Source of the DNA: Streptomyces sp. LBL
GTDB lineage: Bacteria; Actinomycetota; Actinomycetes; Streptomycetales; Streptomycetaceae
Direction: 5' to 3'
DNA length: 64,000 nucleotides
NCBI RefSeq assembly: GCF_029893585.1
Contig: NZ_JARXYX010000010.1
Coordinates: 62,001 to 126,000 of the forward strand
Under the pieces are notes generated by a model that ran no database searches, was not told where the DNA came from, and worked only from the letters and a program-made list of their open reading frames with translations. The first letter of the stretch is position 1. Every line of letters begins with the position of its first letter. The translations under genes and the position numbers were made by a program. This document shows positions 36,913-45,434 of the stretch, one piece after another.

Positions 36913-37956
36913 ATGAAGCGGACCATGAAGATCTCGACGATGCTCACCTACGGCACCGCCCCGCGCGAGGCCGCTGACCACATCGCTCGACTTGAGGCCG
37001 CCGGGCTCGACACCGTCTGGGTCGCCGAAGGGTACGGCTACGACTCGCCGACCCTGATGGGCTACCTGGCCGCCCGCACCTCAAGCGTGGAGATCGGGGC
37101 AGCCATCCTCAACGTCTACTCCCGCACCCCGACCATGCTCGCATCGACCGCGGCCGGCCTCGACAGCGTGTCCGGCGGTCGCGCCATCATCGGCCTCGGC
37201 GCCTCCAACCCGAAGATCATCGAGGGGTGGCACGGCATGCCCTTCGTACAGTCGACCGGCCGTTCCAAGGAGACCGTCGAGATCATCCGCGCGGCGCTGC
37301 GGCGCGAGGCGGTCGACTACAGCGGCCGCTCCTTCGAGATCCCGCTCCCCGCCGGTCAGGGCACCGGTGTTGGCGAGCCGCTGAAGATCATGACCAGGCC
37401 GCTACGCCCCTCGGTTCCGCTCTACCTCGCCGCGCTGGGACCGAAATCAGTCGAAGGCGCGGCGGAGTACGCCGACGGCTGGCTGCCTTTCCTGTATTCC
37501 CCCGAGGGCGCCGCCGGAGTATGGGGCGACGCGCTTGCCGCGGGAACCGCGAAGCGCTCCGAGAACCTCGCGCCCCTGGAGGTCGTCGCCGGTGGCATCG
37601 TCGCTGTCGGCGAGGACGTGAAGGAGATACTCGACCTCGCGCGGCCGGTACTCGCGCTCTACATCGGAGGCATGGGCGCCCGCGGCAAGAACTTCTTCAA
37701 CGACCTCGTCCGACGCTACGGCTACGAAGCCGAGGCCAAGGAGATCCAGGACCTCTACCTCGACGGCAAGAAGAAGGAAGCCGAGGCCAAGGTCCCATTC
37801 CAACTCCTTGAACAGATCAACCTCGTCGGCCCAGCCTCTTACGTCCGGGAGCGGATCGAAGCGTTCCGCGAGTCCGGCGTCACCAATCTCCAGGTGACCC
37901 CGACCGGCGACGACCCCGCCGGGCTCGTGCGCCAACTCAAGGAGTGGGTGGCCTGA
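36913..37956 (+). CDS. LLM-class (F420-dependent type) oxidoreductase
   Basis: Luciferase-like TIM-barrel oxidoreductase, probably F420-dependent as is common in actinobacteria. It begins MKISTMLTYGTAPREAADHI (after MKRT) and contains LEAAGLDTVWVAEGYGYDSP, AAILNVYSRTPTMLASTAAG and SGGRAIIGLGASNPKIIEGW. It has 347 residues. It lies 10 bp after the SDR as the last gene of the group, so it probably acts on the same CoA-ester or acid pathway. Confidence 0.9.
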   Translation: MKRTMKISTMLTYGTAPREAADHIARLEAAGLDTVWVAEGYGYDSPTLMGYLAARTSSVEIGAAILNVYSRTPTMLASTAAGLDSVSGGRAIIGLGASNPKIIEGWHGMPFVQSTGRSKETVEIIRAALRREAVDYSGRSFEIPLPAGQGTGVGEPLKIMTRPLRPSVPLYLAALGPKSVEGAAEYADGWLPFLYSPEGAAGVWGDALAAGTAKRSENLAPLEVVAGGIVAVGEDVKEILDLARPVLALYIGGMGARGKNFFNDLVRRYGYEAEAKEIQDLYLDGKKKEAEAKVPFQLLEQINLVGPASYVRERIEAFRESGVTNLQVTPTGDDPAGLVRQLKEWVA

Positions 37957-38364
37957 CTTCCGCTTCTGCCCGGGCAACACCCCTTGCAGCGCTTGACGGT
38001 CAAGGCCCCGAGGCGGTGGCCTCCCGGCCTCGGGATCGCTGAAGCGACTCGCCCCGTCCAGTCCCGCCGAAGTCGAGCAAGCGGTCAAGGCCCTGGCCCC
38101 AGAGACGGACCCCCATCGCGTCTGCGACCGACCGGCAGATGCCCGTACCTGCTGCCCGCCATTCCGCCCCGTTCGAGGTCGATCCGCGGTCCCCGCACTG
38201 CGCTGGGTACTGACGCTGTTGCTGTGGTGTCGTCAAGGACGGGACGGGACGGGACGGGGCCGGCCGGGTTCTGCGAGGCATCTGCGATCACGGTCGTGGA
38301 TCATGAGGGCTCGTCGGCACTGCCGCGATCCTGAACGGCTCCCCGAGATGCGCGAATCGACTGT
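37957..38364. other. Interval with no supported gene
   Basis: Follows the LLM gene. The only structure noted is a GGGAC pentamer repeated four times (about 38238-38257). Frames on both strands lack family similarity. Confidence 0.45.
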
Positions 38365-38506
38365 CACAGCCATGGGCAAATGGGGCAGTGTCGGCTTCAG
38401 GGCGAGCCTGTCGTGGGTTGTTGGCCGCGGAGAGTCCGACGCGTAGAGGCAGTCCGTCGGCGTAGGGCAGGACATGCATCCTGGAACCCGACTTATCCAG
38501 GTCCAC
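38365..38506 (-). pseudogene. IS5-type transposase fragment
   Basis: Minus-strand DKSGSRMHVLPYADGLPLRV and GLSAAN, then a frame change to THDRLALKP, match the catalytic middle of an IS5-group transposase. It is joined directly to the IS30-like piece, so this is a chimeric scrap. Confidence 0.7.
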
Positions 38507-38512
38507 CGGGCC

Positions 38513-38722
38513 GGCGATGCGGTCGTCCTGGGTGAGGAAGCGTGGTGAGACGGAGACATCGGGGATGATCATGCTTCCAGCTTCGATGAACCACTTGGAT
38601 CCGCAGCTGGTGGATACGCCCACTTGGCGGGCTGCCGCAGCCCCCTTCAATCCCTGACGCACCAGCTCGAAGTACTGCCGCCTGGCGGCAGTGGGCTTGC
38701 GGTTGGCTCCTCCACGAGGCAT
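38513..38722 (-). pseudogene. IS30-type transposase N-terminal fragment
   Basis: MPRGGANRKPTAARRQYFEL, then GAAAARQVGVSTSCGSKWF and SPRFLTQDDRIA is the N-terminal helix-turn-helix region of IS30-like transposases. It stops at about residue 70, where the IS5-type piece begins. Confidence 0.65.
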
Positions 38723-38765
38723 GCGAACGATCTCCTTCCGGGGCGTTCGCAACCATCGATGGAAT

Positions 38766-39320
38766 TCAAGCGCGGTCGAGCGGACGGTTCTGCCATTCCG
38801 CCATGACGTCCATCACCTTGTCGGTGATCGTGCTGATGGTCGTCTTGGACACGTTCGCGCCGTAGACCTCGGCCAGGTGCGCGGAGATCTCCCCGTGCGT
38901 GAGGCCCTTCGCGGACAGCGAGAGCACCATCTCGTCCACGCCGGTCAGCCGGCGCTGCCGCTTCTTGACGATGGCCGGCTCGAAGGAGCCCTCCCGGTCG
39001 CGCGGCACGTCGATCTCGACCGGCCCGATGTCCGTCAGCACCGTCTTGGACCGCGTGCCGTTACGGGAGTTGCCGCCGTCCTTGCCCGCCGGGTCGTGCT
39101 TGTCATACCCGAGATGGTCGGTGATCTCGCCCTCCAGGGCGGACTCCAGAACCGCCTTGGTCAGCTGCTGCAGCAGCCCGCCCTCGCCGGTCAGCTGCAG
39201 CCCCTTGCTGCGGGCCTGCCCGACGAGCTGGTCGATCAGTTTCTGCTCGACCGTCGCGGCCTCCGGCGACGGATCCGCCTGGTCATCGGCGGCCACGAAC
39301 TCGGTCACGGTGTCAGTCAC
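38766..39320 (-). pseudogene. IS256-family transposase, 3'-truncated
   Basis: The N-terminal 180 residues of a mutator/IS256 transposase of about 400. It contains LTGEGGLLQQLTKAVLESAL, EGEITDHLGYDKHDPAGKDG, GNSRNGTRSKTV and LSLSAKGLTHGEISAHLAEV. It breaks off right after EWQNRPLD, before the DDE catalytic core, at the join to the IS30-like fragment. The ATG is at 39320. No inverted repeats were identified. Confidence 0.9.
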
Positions 39321-39522
39321 TTGATGTCTCTTCCATGATCATCAATTACACCGGTGAGCGGGCTCTGGCCCGCTGAGACGATAACTGGTGAGGTCCTGTA
39401 CACGAAGGGCGGAACTACTCGCTCAATCGGCATGATTTCCAGACCCGTGTCCTATTGGCCACATAGTGGCCATCGCCGGTGGAAAGTGGCCACGGGATCT
39501 GGAAACCTACAAGAGCGGTGGA

Positions 39523-41001
39523 TCAGGTCTGCGCCATGTCCACGAACCGCGAGTAGTGCCCCTGGAAGGCAACCGTGATCGTGGCCGTCGGGCCGTTACG
39601 GTGCTTGCCCACGATGATGTCCGCCTCGCCCGCGCGCGGCGACTCCTTCTCGTAGGCGTCCTCGCGGTGGAGCAGGATCACCATGTCGGCGTCCTGCTCG
39701 ATGGAGCCCGACTCACGCAGGTCGGACACCATCGGCTTCTTGTCCGTACGTTGCTCGGGACCACGGTTGAGCTGTGAGAGCGCGATCACCGGGACTTCCA
39801 GTTCCTTGGCCAGGAGCTTGAGGTTTCGGGACATGTCCGAGACCTCCTGCTGACGGCTCTCGGAACGCTTCGAACCACCGGCCTGCATCAGCTGCAGATA
39901 GTCGATGATCACCAGCTTGATGTCGCTGCGCTGCTTCAGCCGGCGGCACTTCGCGCGGATCTCCATCATGGAGAGGTTCGGGGAGTCGTCGATGTAGAGC
40001 GGCGCCGATGACACTTCGGGCATCCGACGCGCAAGGCGTGTCCAGTCCTCGTCCGTCATCGTGCCGGAGCGCATGTGGTGCAGTGCTACGCGCGCCTCGG
40101 CGGACAACAGACGCATCGCGATCTCGTTGCGGCCCATTTCGAGAGAGAAAATGACACTGGGCAGGTTGTGCTTGATCGACGCCGCGCGTGCGAAGTCCAG
40201 CGCCAGCGTGGACTTGCCCATGGCGGGGCGGGCCGCGATGACGATCATCTGCCCCGGGTGCAGGCCGTTGGTCAGCGAATCGAGGTCCGTGAAGCCGGTG
40301 GGGACACCGGTCATCTCGCCGCTGCGCGAGCCGATCGCCTCGATCTCGTCGAGCGCGCCCTCCATGATGTCGCCGAGCGGCAGGTAGTCCTCACTGGTGC
40401 GCTGCTCGGTGACCGCGTAGATCTCCGCCTGGGCGCGGTTGACGATCTCGTCAACGTCGTCGTCGGCCGCGTATCCCATCTGCGTGATGCGTGTGCCGGC
40501 CTCGACCAGACGGCGCAGGACCGCCCGCTCGTGGACGATCTCGGCGTAGTACTCAGCGTTGGCCGCCGTCGGCACGGTCTGGACAAGGGTGTGCAGATAC
40601 GATGCGCCGCCGACCTTGTTGATCTCGCCACGCTTGGTGAGCTCGGCGGCGATCGTGATGGGGTCGGCCGGCTCGCCCTTGGCGTAGACGTCGAGAATCG
40701 CCTGGTAGATCGTCTCGTGCGCGGGCTTGTAGAAGTCGTGGCCCTTGAGGACCTCGACGACGTCGGCGATGGCGTCCTTCGACAGGAGCATGCCGCCGAG
40801 CACGGACTGCTCGGCGTCGAGATCCTGCGGCGGAACCCGTTCGAAGGCCGAACCGGAGCCGTCCCAGGAGCCGTTCTCCCCGCCGCGGTCGTGCTGCTCG
40901 TCGCGGCCCCGGGCTCCGTCATTGCGTCGGCGGGACGGGGGCAGACGATCACTGGGACCGCTGTCGGCCCAAGGATCGTCCAAGGGCTCGGAAATACTCA
41001 C
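39523..41001 (-). CDS. dnaB: Replicative DNA helicase DnaB
   Basis: Hexameric 5'-3' helicase of the replication fork. The N-terminal DnaB domain (about 35-135, VPPQDLDAEQSVLGGMLLS) precedes the RecA-like domain with Walker A ARPAMGKSTLALDFA (about 220), Walker B LVIIDYLQLM and SQLNRGPE. There is no intein. The preferred start is GTG 41001, with GGAGG 8 nt upstream, giving 492 residues; the upstream open frame is not conserved-looking. It lies at the border between the accessory island and the core, with a DnaA-box cluster upstream. Confidence 0.97.
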   Translation of the reverse strand: MSISEPLDDPWADSGPSDRLPPSRRRNDGARGRDEQHDRGGENGSWDGSGSAFERVPPQDLDAEQSVLGGMLLSKDAIADVVEVLKGHDFYKPAHETIYQAILDVYAKGEPADPITIAAELTKRGEINKVGGASYLHTLVQTVPTAANAEYYAEIVHERAVLRRLVEAGTRITQMGYAADDDVDEIVNRAQAEIYAVTEQRTSEDYLPLGDIMEGALDEIEAIGSRSGEMTGVPTGFTDLDSLTNGLHPGQMIVIAARPAMGKSTLALDFARAASIKHNLPSVIFSLEMGRNEIAMRLLSAEARVALHHMRSGTMTDEDWTRLARRMPEVSSAPLYIDDSPNLSMMEIRAKCRRLKQRSDIKLVIIDYLQLMQAGGSKRSESRQQEVSDMSRNLKLLAKELEVPVIALSQLNRGPEQRTDKKPMVSDLRESGSIEQDADMVILLHREDAYEKESPRAGEADIIVGKHRNGPTATITVAFQGHYSRFVDMAQT

Positions 41002-41183
41002 CGAGACACCTCCTCCCGTCCGCGGAGCGGACCTCGCGTGCCACTCTTGTCTACGGCACGCCACTGACAAATGAGACGCCCAACTCCGGTTCAGGCACGT
41101 CGGTTTTGTGGCGGTTTACCGGCCGACGAACGGGAGTGGGCGTCGGACCACCGTAGGCCCGCAGGCACCGTCAGCCAATCTGG

Positions 41184-41446
41184 TTATCCACAGGCCATGT
41201 GGACGACGGCCCAGATGCTGTGGAGAACTCCGTAAAACCTGTGCACGACCCGGTGGACAGGCCTGTGAACAAGCCTGGACCTCACTCGCGAATGCGGCTC
41301 TGACCTGCGAATTCCCCATCCACCGGCTGTGTAGAAGAAAAACTTTCCCGATGGGACCAAGATCAGCTCCATCCGCACACCGAAGCGGGTATCGCAAGAA
41401 GTTGAGTAAGGGTCATATGTGCATTGCATCTCTTACCTGTGGACGA
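41184..41446. promoter_or_regulatory. Cluster of DnaA-box-like sequences
   Basis: Between dnaB and the MATE gene are five 9-mers at most one base from the Streptomyces box TTGTCCACA: TTATCCACA at 41184-41192 (plus), TCGTCCACA at 41198-41206, TTCTCCACA at 41219-41227, TTGTTCACA at 41264-41272 and TCGTCCACA at 41438-41446 (last four on the minus strand). Weaker ones lie at 41240-41248, 41252-41260 and 41328-41336. DnaA probably binds here, either to titrate DnaA or to regulate dnaB. Confidence 0.7.
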
Positions 41447-41453
41447 TTAGATT
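41424..41453 (+). promoter_or_regulatory. Putative promoter of the MATE gene (leaderless)
   Basis: TTGCAT (41424-41429) and TAGATT (41448-41453) are 18 bp apart. Transcription would begin at about 41460, at or beside ATG 41461, and no ribosome binding site exists, which suggests a leaderless mRNA. A DnaA-box-like 9-mer lies in the spacer. Confidence 0.6.
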
Positions 41454-41460
41454 GGTGCGC

Positions 41461-42798
41461 ATGACACAGGCTCCCGCGACCCCCAGGGCTGCCCGGCGAC
41501 AGCACGACCGAGAGATCATCGCACTGGCCCTACCGGCCTTCGGCGCGCTCGTCGCCGAGCCCCTCTTCGTCATGGCCGACAGTGCGATCGTCGGCCATCT
41601 CGGGACGGCACAACTCGCCGGTCTCGGCATCGCCTCGGCCCTCCTCACGACAGCCGTCAGCATCTTCGTCTTCCTCGCCTACGCCACCACGGCCGCCGTC
41701 GCCCGGCGCGTCGGCGCAGGTGATCTCCAGGCCGCCATTCGTCAGGGTATGGACGGCGTCTGGCTGGCGCTGTTGCTCGGTGCCGCCGTCATCGCCGTCG
41801 TCCTGCCCACCGCACCGAGGATCGTGGAACTCTTCGGCGCATCCGACACGGCCGCTTCGTATGCGACCACCTATCTCCGGATCTCGTCCCTCGGTATCCC
41901 GGCCATGCTCGTCGTTCTCGCAGCGACCGGTGTTCTCCGCGGGCTACAGGACACCAAGACACCTCTGTACGTCGCCGTTGCAGGCTTCGTCGCCAACGCC
42001 GCTCTCAATGTGGGCCTCGTCTATGGCGCCAACCTCGGTATCGCAGGCTCCGCCTGGGGCACCGTCATCGCCCAGTGCTCCATGGCTGCCGCCTATCTGG
42101 TGGTGGTCGTCCGCGGTGCCCGTCGGTTCGGAGCCTCCCTACGTCCTGACGCCGGCGGGATCCGGTCCTCAGCTCAGGCCGGCGTCCCGTTGCTGGTCCG
42201 CACGCTGTCTCTGCGCGCGGTCCTGATGATTGCCACGGCCGTCGCGGCCCGCCTCGGCGATGCCGACATCGCTGCCCACCAAATCATCCTGTCCCTGTGG
42301 AGTCTGCTGGCCTTCGCCCTCGACGCCATCGCCATCGCCGGACAGGCGATCATCGGTCGCTATCTGGGGGCCGGTGATCCCCAAGGCGCCCGTCAGGCGT
42401 GCCGTCGCATGGTGGAGTGGGGTGCCGCGGTCGGTTTCCTGCTCGGGATGCTGGTCGTGATGAGTCGGCCGGTCTTTTTGCCACTGTTCACCAGCGACTC
42501 CGTGGTCAAGGACACCGCTCTGCCCGCTCTGGTGATCGTGGCGATCTCGCAGCCGATCTGCGGCATCGTCTATGTCCTGGACGGAGTACTCATGGGTGCC
42601 GGTGACGGTCCGTACCTCGCGTGGGCCATGCTGCTCACCTTGGCGGCCTTCGCCCCGGTCGCTCTGCTCGTTCCTGTGCTGGACGGTGGGCTGACCGCCC
42701 TCTGGGTCGCCATGACACTGATGATGACGGTGCGCATGCTGACCTTGGGGCTACGCACCCGCTCCGGCCGCTGGCTGGTGACGGGTGCAACGCGCTGA
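41461..42798 (+). CDS. MATE-family multidrug/toxin efflux transporter
   Basis: Twelve-segment exporter of the MATE family, DinF-like branch. It has LALPAFGALVAEPLFVMADS at the start (residues about 22-41), GHLGTAQLAGLGIAS and, in the second half, GDADIAAHQIILSLWSLLAF. ATG 41461 gives 445 residues. The substrate is unknown. It is divergent from dnaB across the DnaA-box region. Confidence 0.92.
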   Translation: MTQAPATPRAARRQHDREIIALALPAFGALVAEPLFVMADSAIVGHLGTAQLAGLGIASALLTTAVSIFVFLAYATTAAVARRVGAGDLQAAIRQGMDGVWLALLLGAAVIAVVLPTAPRIVELFGASDTAASYATTYLRISSLGIPAMLVVLAATGVLRGLQDTKTPLYVAVAGFVANAALNVGLVYGANLGIAGSAWGTVIAQCSMAAAYLVVVVRGARRFGASLRPDAGGIRSSAQAGVPLLVRTLSLRAVLMIATAVAARLGDADIAAHQIILSLWSLLAFALDAIAIAGQAIIGRYLGAGDPQGARQACRRMVEWGAAVGFLLGMLVVMSRPVFLPLFTSDSVVKDTALPALVIVAISQPICGIVYVLDGVLMGAGDGPYLAWAMLLTLAAFAPVALLVPVLDGGLTALWVAMTLMMTVRMLTLGLRTRSGRWLVTGATR

Positions 42799-42800
42799 CC

Positions 42801-42814
42801 GTTTCACGTGAAAC
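42801..42814. promoter_or_regulatory. parS site (perfect)
   Basis: GTTTCACGTGAAAC directly after the MATE stop codon, the first of a close pair. Confidence 0.9.
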
Positions 42815-42837
42815 GTACCCACCCGGTCAACTCGGTC

Positions 42838-42851
42838 GTTTCACGTGAAAC
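42838..42851. promoter_or_regulatory. parS site (perfect)
   Basis: Second of the pair, 37 bp from the first, centre to centre. Confidence 0.9.
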
Positions 42852-42881
42852 ATGCCGACCTGGCCGTGCCACAAACACGTC

Positions 42882-42914
42882 AAAGGGGCCGCACCCGGCA
42901 GGTGCGGCCCCTTT
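42882..42914. terminator. Terminator of the rpsF-ssb-rpsR-rplI operon
   Basis: AAAGGGGCCGCACC (42882-42895) and GGTGCGGCCCCTTT (42901-42914) form a perfect 14-bp stem with a 5-nt loop. With an A-run on one side and T-run on the other it can serve the convergent MATE gene as well. Confidence 0.9.
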
Positions 42915-42940
42915 CCAGCTGTCCAAGCCGAGCGCGACGA

Positions 42941-43387
42941 TCAGGCCGCGACGACCTCGAGGTTGACCTTGGCGGCAACCTCAGGGTGCAGACGGACGGA
43001 CGTCTCGTGGGCGCCCAGCGTCTTGATCGGCGCACCCAGCTCGATGCGGCGCTTGTCGACCTCGGGGCCACCGGAAGCCTTGATCGCGGAAGCGATGTCG
43101 GCCGGGGTGACGGAACCGAAGAGACGACCGGCGTCGCCGGAGCGGACGGCCAGACGGACCTTGACGCCCTCGAGCCGGGCCTTCACAGCGTTGGCCTGCT
43201 CGATGGTCTGGATTTCGTGGATCTTGCGAGCGCGACGGATCTGCTCGACGTCCTGCTCGCCACCCTTGGTCCAGCGGATAGCGAACTTCCGCGGGATCAG
43301 GTAATTGCGAGCGTAACCGTCCTTGACGTCGACGACGTCACCCGCGGCACCGAGGCCGGAGACCTCGTGGGTGAGGATGATCTTCAT
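42941..43387 (-). CDS. rplI: 50S ribosomal protein L9
   Basis: Large-subunit protein binding 23S r[23 protein letters not shown], then [19 protein letters not shown] is the classical L9 N-terminal domain, followed by the long helix and C-terminal domain. It has 148 residues. Last gene of the operon, 18 bp after rpsR. Confidence 0.98.
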   Translation of the reverse strand: MKIILTHEVSGLGAAGDVVDVKDGYARNYLIPRKFAIRWTKGGEQDVEQIRRARKIHEIQTIEQANAVKARLEGVKVRLAVRSGDAGRLFGSVTPADIASAIKASGGPEVDKRRIELGAPIKTLGAHETSVRLHPEVAAKVNLEVVAA

Positions 43388-43405
43388 GAGTCGGTCACCC
43401 TTCCC

Positions 43406-43642
43406 TTATCGCGCGGTGGAGGTGTAGGGCAGCAGCGCCATCTCACGGCTGTTCTTCACAGCCGTGGCGACGTCACGCTGGTGCTGCGTGCAGTTGCCGG
43501 TCACGCGGCGGGCACGGATCTTGCCGCGGTCGGAAATGAACTTCCGCAGCATGTTCGTGTCCTTGTAGTCCACGTACGTGACCTTGTCCTTGCAGAAAGC
43601 GCAGACCTTCTTCTTCGGCTTGCGCACAGGCGGCTTCGCCAT
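43406..43642 (-). CDS. rpsR: 30S ribosomal protein S18
   Basis: A 78-residue S18 with the core [20 protein letters not shown] and [20 protein letters not shown]. It keeps cysteines at VCAFC and GNC, so it is of the zinc-binding (C+) type; streptomycetes often also have a zinc-free paralog elsewhere. It lies between ssb and rplI. Confidence 0.97.
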   Translation of the reverse strand: MAKPPVRKPKKKVCAFCKDKVTYVDYKDTNMLRKFISDRGKIRARRVTGNCTQHQRDVATAVKNSREMALLPYTSTAR

Positions 43643-43699
43643 GGTGTATCTCCTGTGTGATCAAGAAGTGTGGGTACGACCCACCCTCGGCCGTGAGGC

Positions 43700-44314
43700 C
43701 TAGAAGGGGGGTTCGTCCGAGTAGCCGCCACCGCTGGTGCCGCCGGAGTTTCCACCCCAGCCGCCACCACCGCCGCCGCCACCGCTGCCCTGGTTGCCAC
43801 CGGCGGGAGCGCTGGTCGCCCACGGGTCGTCGGCGGGAGCACCGCCGCCGCCCTGCTGGGCGCCGCCACCGGGGCTTCCGCCCCAGCCGCCGCCACCCTG
43901 GGCGCCGCCGCCACCACCGCCGTAACCACCCTGGCCCTGGCCACCACGGCCGGTGGTCTTGGTGACCTTGGCCGTGGCACTGCGCAGGCTGGCGCCGACT
44001 TCCTCGACGTCCAGTTCGTAGACCGTGCGCTTGACACCCTCACGGTCCTCGTAGGACCGCTGCTTCAGCCGGCCCTGCACGATGACGCGCATGCCTCGCT
44101 GGAGCGACTCGGCAACGTTCTCCGCCGCCTGACGCCAGACCGAGCAGGTCAGGAACAGGCTCTCGCCGTCCTTCCACTCGTTCGTCTGACGGTCGAAGGT
44201 GCGGGGGGTGGACGCGACACGGAACTTCGCGACCGCCGCACCGGAAGGGGTGAAGCGCAGCTCGGGGTCGTCGACAAGATTGCCGACGACCGTGATGACG
44301 GTCTCGCCTGCCAT
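43700..44314 (-). CDS. ssb: Single-stranded DNA-binding protein
   Basis: Essential SSB of replication and repair. The OB-fold (about 1-115) begins [21 protein letters not shown] long Gly-rich linker (about 125-190) leads to the acidic protein-interaction tip DEPPF. It has 204 residues. It lies between rpsF and rpsR, the common bacterial arrangement. Confidence 0.98.
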   Translation of the reverse strand: MAGETVITVVGNLVDDPELRFTPSGAAVAKFRVASTPRTFDRQTNEWKDGESLFLTCSVWRQAAENVAESLQRGMRVIVQGRLKQRSYEDREGVKRTVYELDVEEVGASLRSATAKVTKTTGRGGQGQGGYGGGGGGAQGGGGWGGSPGGGAQQGGGGAPADDPWATSAPAGGNQGSGGGGGGGGWGGNSGGTSGGGYSDEPPF

Positions 44315-44390
44315 GGGGGAACCTCTCGGCGGGTTTGCTGCTGGCTGCTTGTGCTGCTACTCGAATCCCGAGTTCGGCTGAGCGGAGAGC

Positions 44391-44681
44391 TCAGTGAGTC
44401 TCGGGACGGAGGACCTTGGTCCGGAGGACCGACTCGTTCAGGTTCATCTGGCGGTCGAGCTCCTTGACGACCGCAGGCTCGGCCTGCAGGTCGATGACCG
44501 AGTAGATGCCCTCAGGCTTCTTCTTGATCTCGTACGAGAGACGACGACGGCCCCAGGTGTCGACCTTCTCGACCTTTCCGCTGCCCTCACGGACGACGGA
44601 GAGGAAGTTTTCGATCAAGGGGGAGACAGCGCGCTCCTCCAGATCGGGGTCGAGGATGACCATCACCTCGTAGTGACGCAT
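44391..44681 (-). CDS. rpsF: 30S ribosomal protein S6
   Basis: A 96-residue S6, [20 protein letters not shown] then [23 protein letters not shown] 44681 follows GGAGGTGGG at good spacing; the frame stays open upstream but that part is not S6. First gene of the rpsF-ssb-rpsR-rplI operon. Confidence 0.97.
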   Translation of the reverse strand: MRHYEVMVILDPDLEERAVSPLIENFLSVVREGSGKVEKVDTWGRRRLSYEIKKKPEGIYSVIDLQAEPAVVKELDRQMNLNESVLRTKVLRPETH

Positions 44682-44944
44682 GTGGAACCCACCTCCTTCG
44701 GACTCAACGGCCACGGCGGTTCCGTGGCAGGAGGGTTGTGATGCGTACGCAACGGTATCGGCCGCCACTGACAATCGGAGTCCCGAAGGGGAGTCCTCTG
44801 TCGCGACGTGGGCAGACATCGGTGCAGAGGGTACAGACTACCCGCACACCGGCTTCCAGTTGAAATCCGGCCGTGAGGGCCGTCAATCTGTACACATCGG
44901 GTGTGTATGGCGCTACGATGCGCCGCTTTCGCAGGAGGTGCCCC

Positions 44945-45256
44945 ATGGCACAGGCATTGCGACCCAACACCGTCGGAGGGCTGTTCGCCACGGACGGCAA
45001 GCCCCACCCACTCCAGGACACGCTGCTCGCGGTGACCCTGGTGCTCGGTATCACGTCGTTCGTCACGGCGATGTTCAACGACCTGCACCTGCTCAGCTCC
45101 TGGACCGGCCTCGTGGGGATCCTCACCGGCGCGTTCGGGCAGTGGATCTCGGTGACGACCCGGGAACGGTTCGGGCTGATCCTCGGTCTGGGCGCGTCGG
45201 GGGTCGGCTTCTTCCTCGGCATGGCGCACGGTGGTCTCTTCGGCGGGGTCTTCTGA
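44945..45256 (+). CDS. Small conserved membrane protein
   Basis: A 103-residue protein with three hydrophobic segments (about 27-47, 52-70 and 78-100) and a start, MAQALRPNTVGGLFATDGKP, conserved in streptomycetes as I recall. ATG 44945 follows GGAGGTG. It is divergent from rpsF. TACGAT at about 44923-44928 could be its -10 element. Just upstream is the short inverted repeat TACACA/TGTGTA. Function unknown. Confidence 0.8.
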   Translation: MAQALRPNTVGGLFATDGKPHPLQDTLLAVTLVLGITSFVTAMFNDLHLLSSWTGLVGILTGAFGQWISVTTRERFGLILGLGASGVGFFLGMAHGGLFGGVF

Positions 45257-45434
45257 CGCCACGGACGGCTCACTCCACATCCCTCATAAGGCACCGCGGT
45301 ACGCCCGGCGACTCAGGAGCCGGAGCGAAGGTGCCGCATGCCCAGTCGGGGCGCTCGAAAGGCGCAGTAGGCTTCGGCGCTAGAGCCGGAGCCCCTGTAC
45401 CCATGGGGACACACCAGCCCGAGGAGCGCCCCGA

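Noticed and set aside
27400..39520. The island as a phage, ICE or plasmid integration
   Set aside because: No integrase, tRNA, attachment repeats, relaxase or phage structural genes were seen; only IS fragments and cargo.
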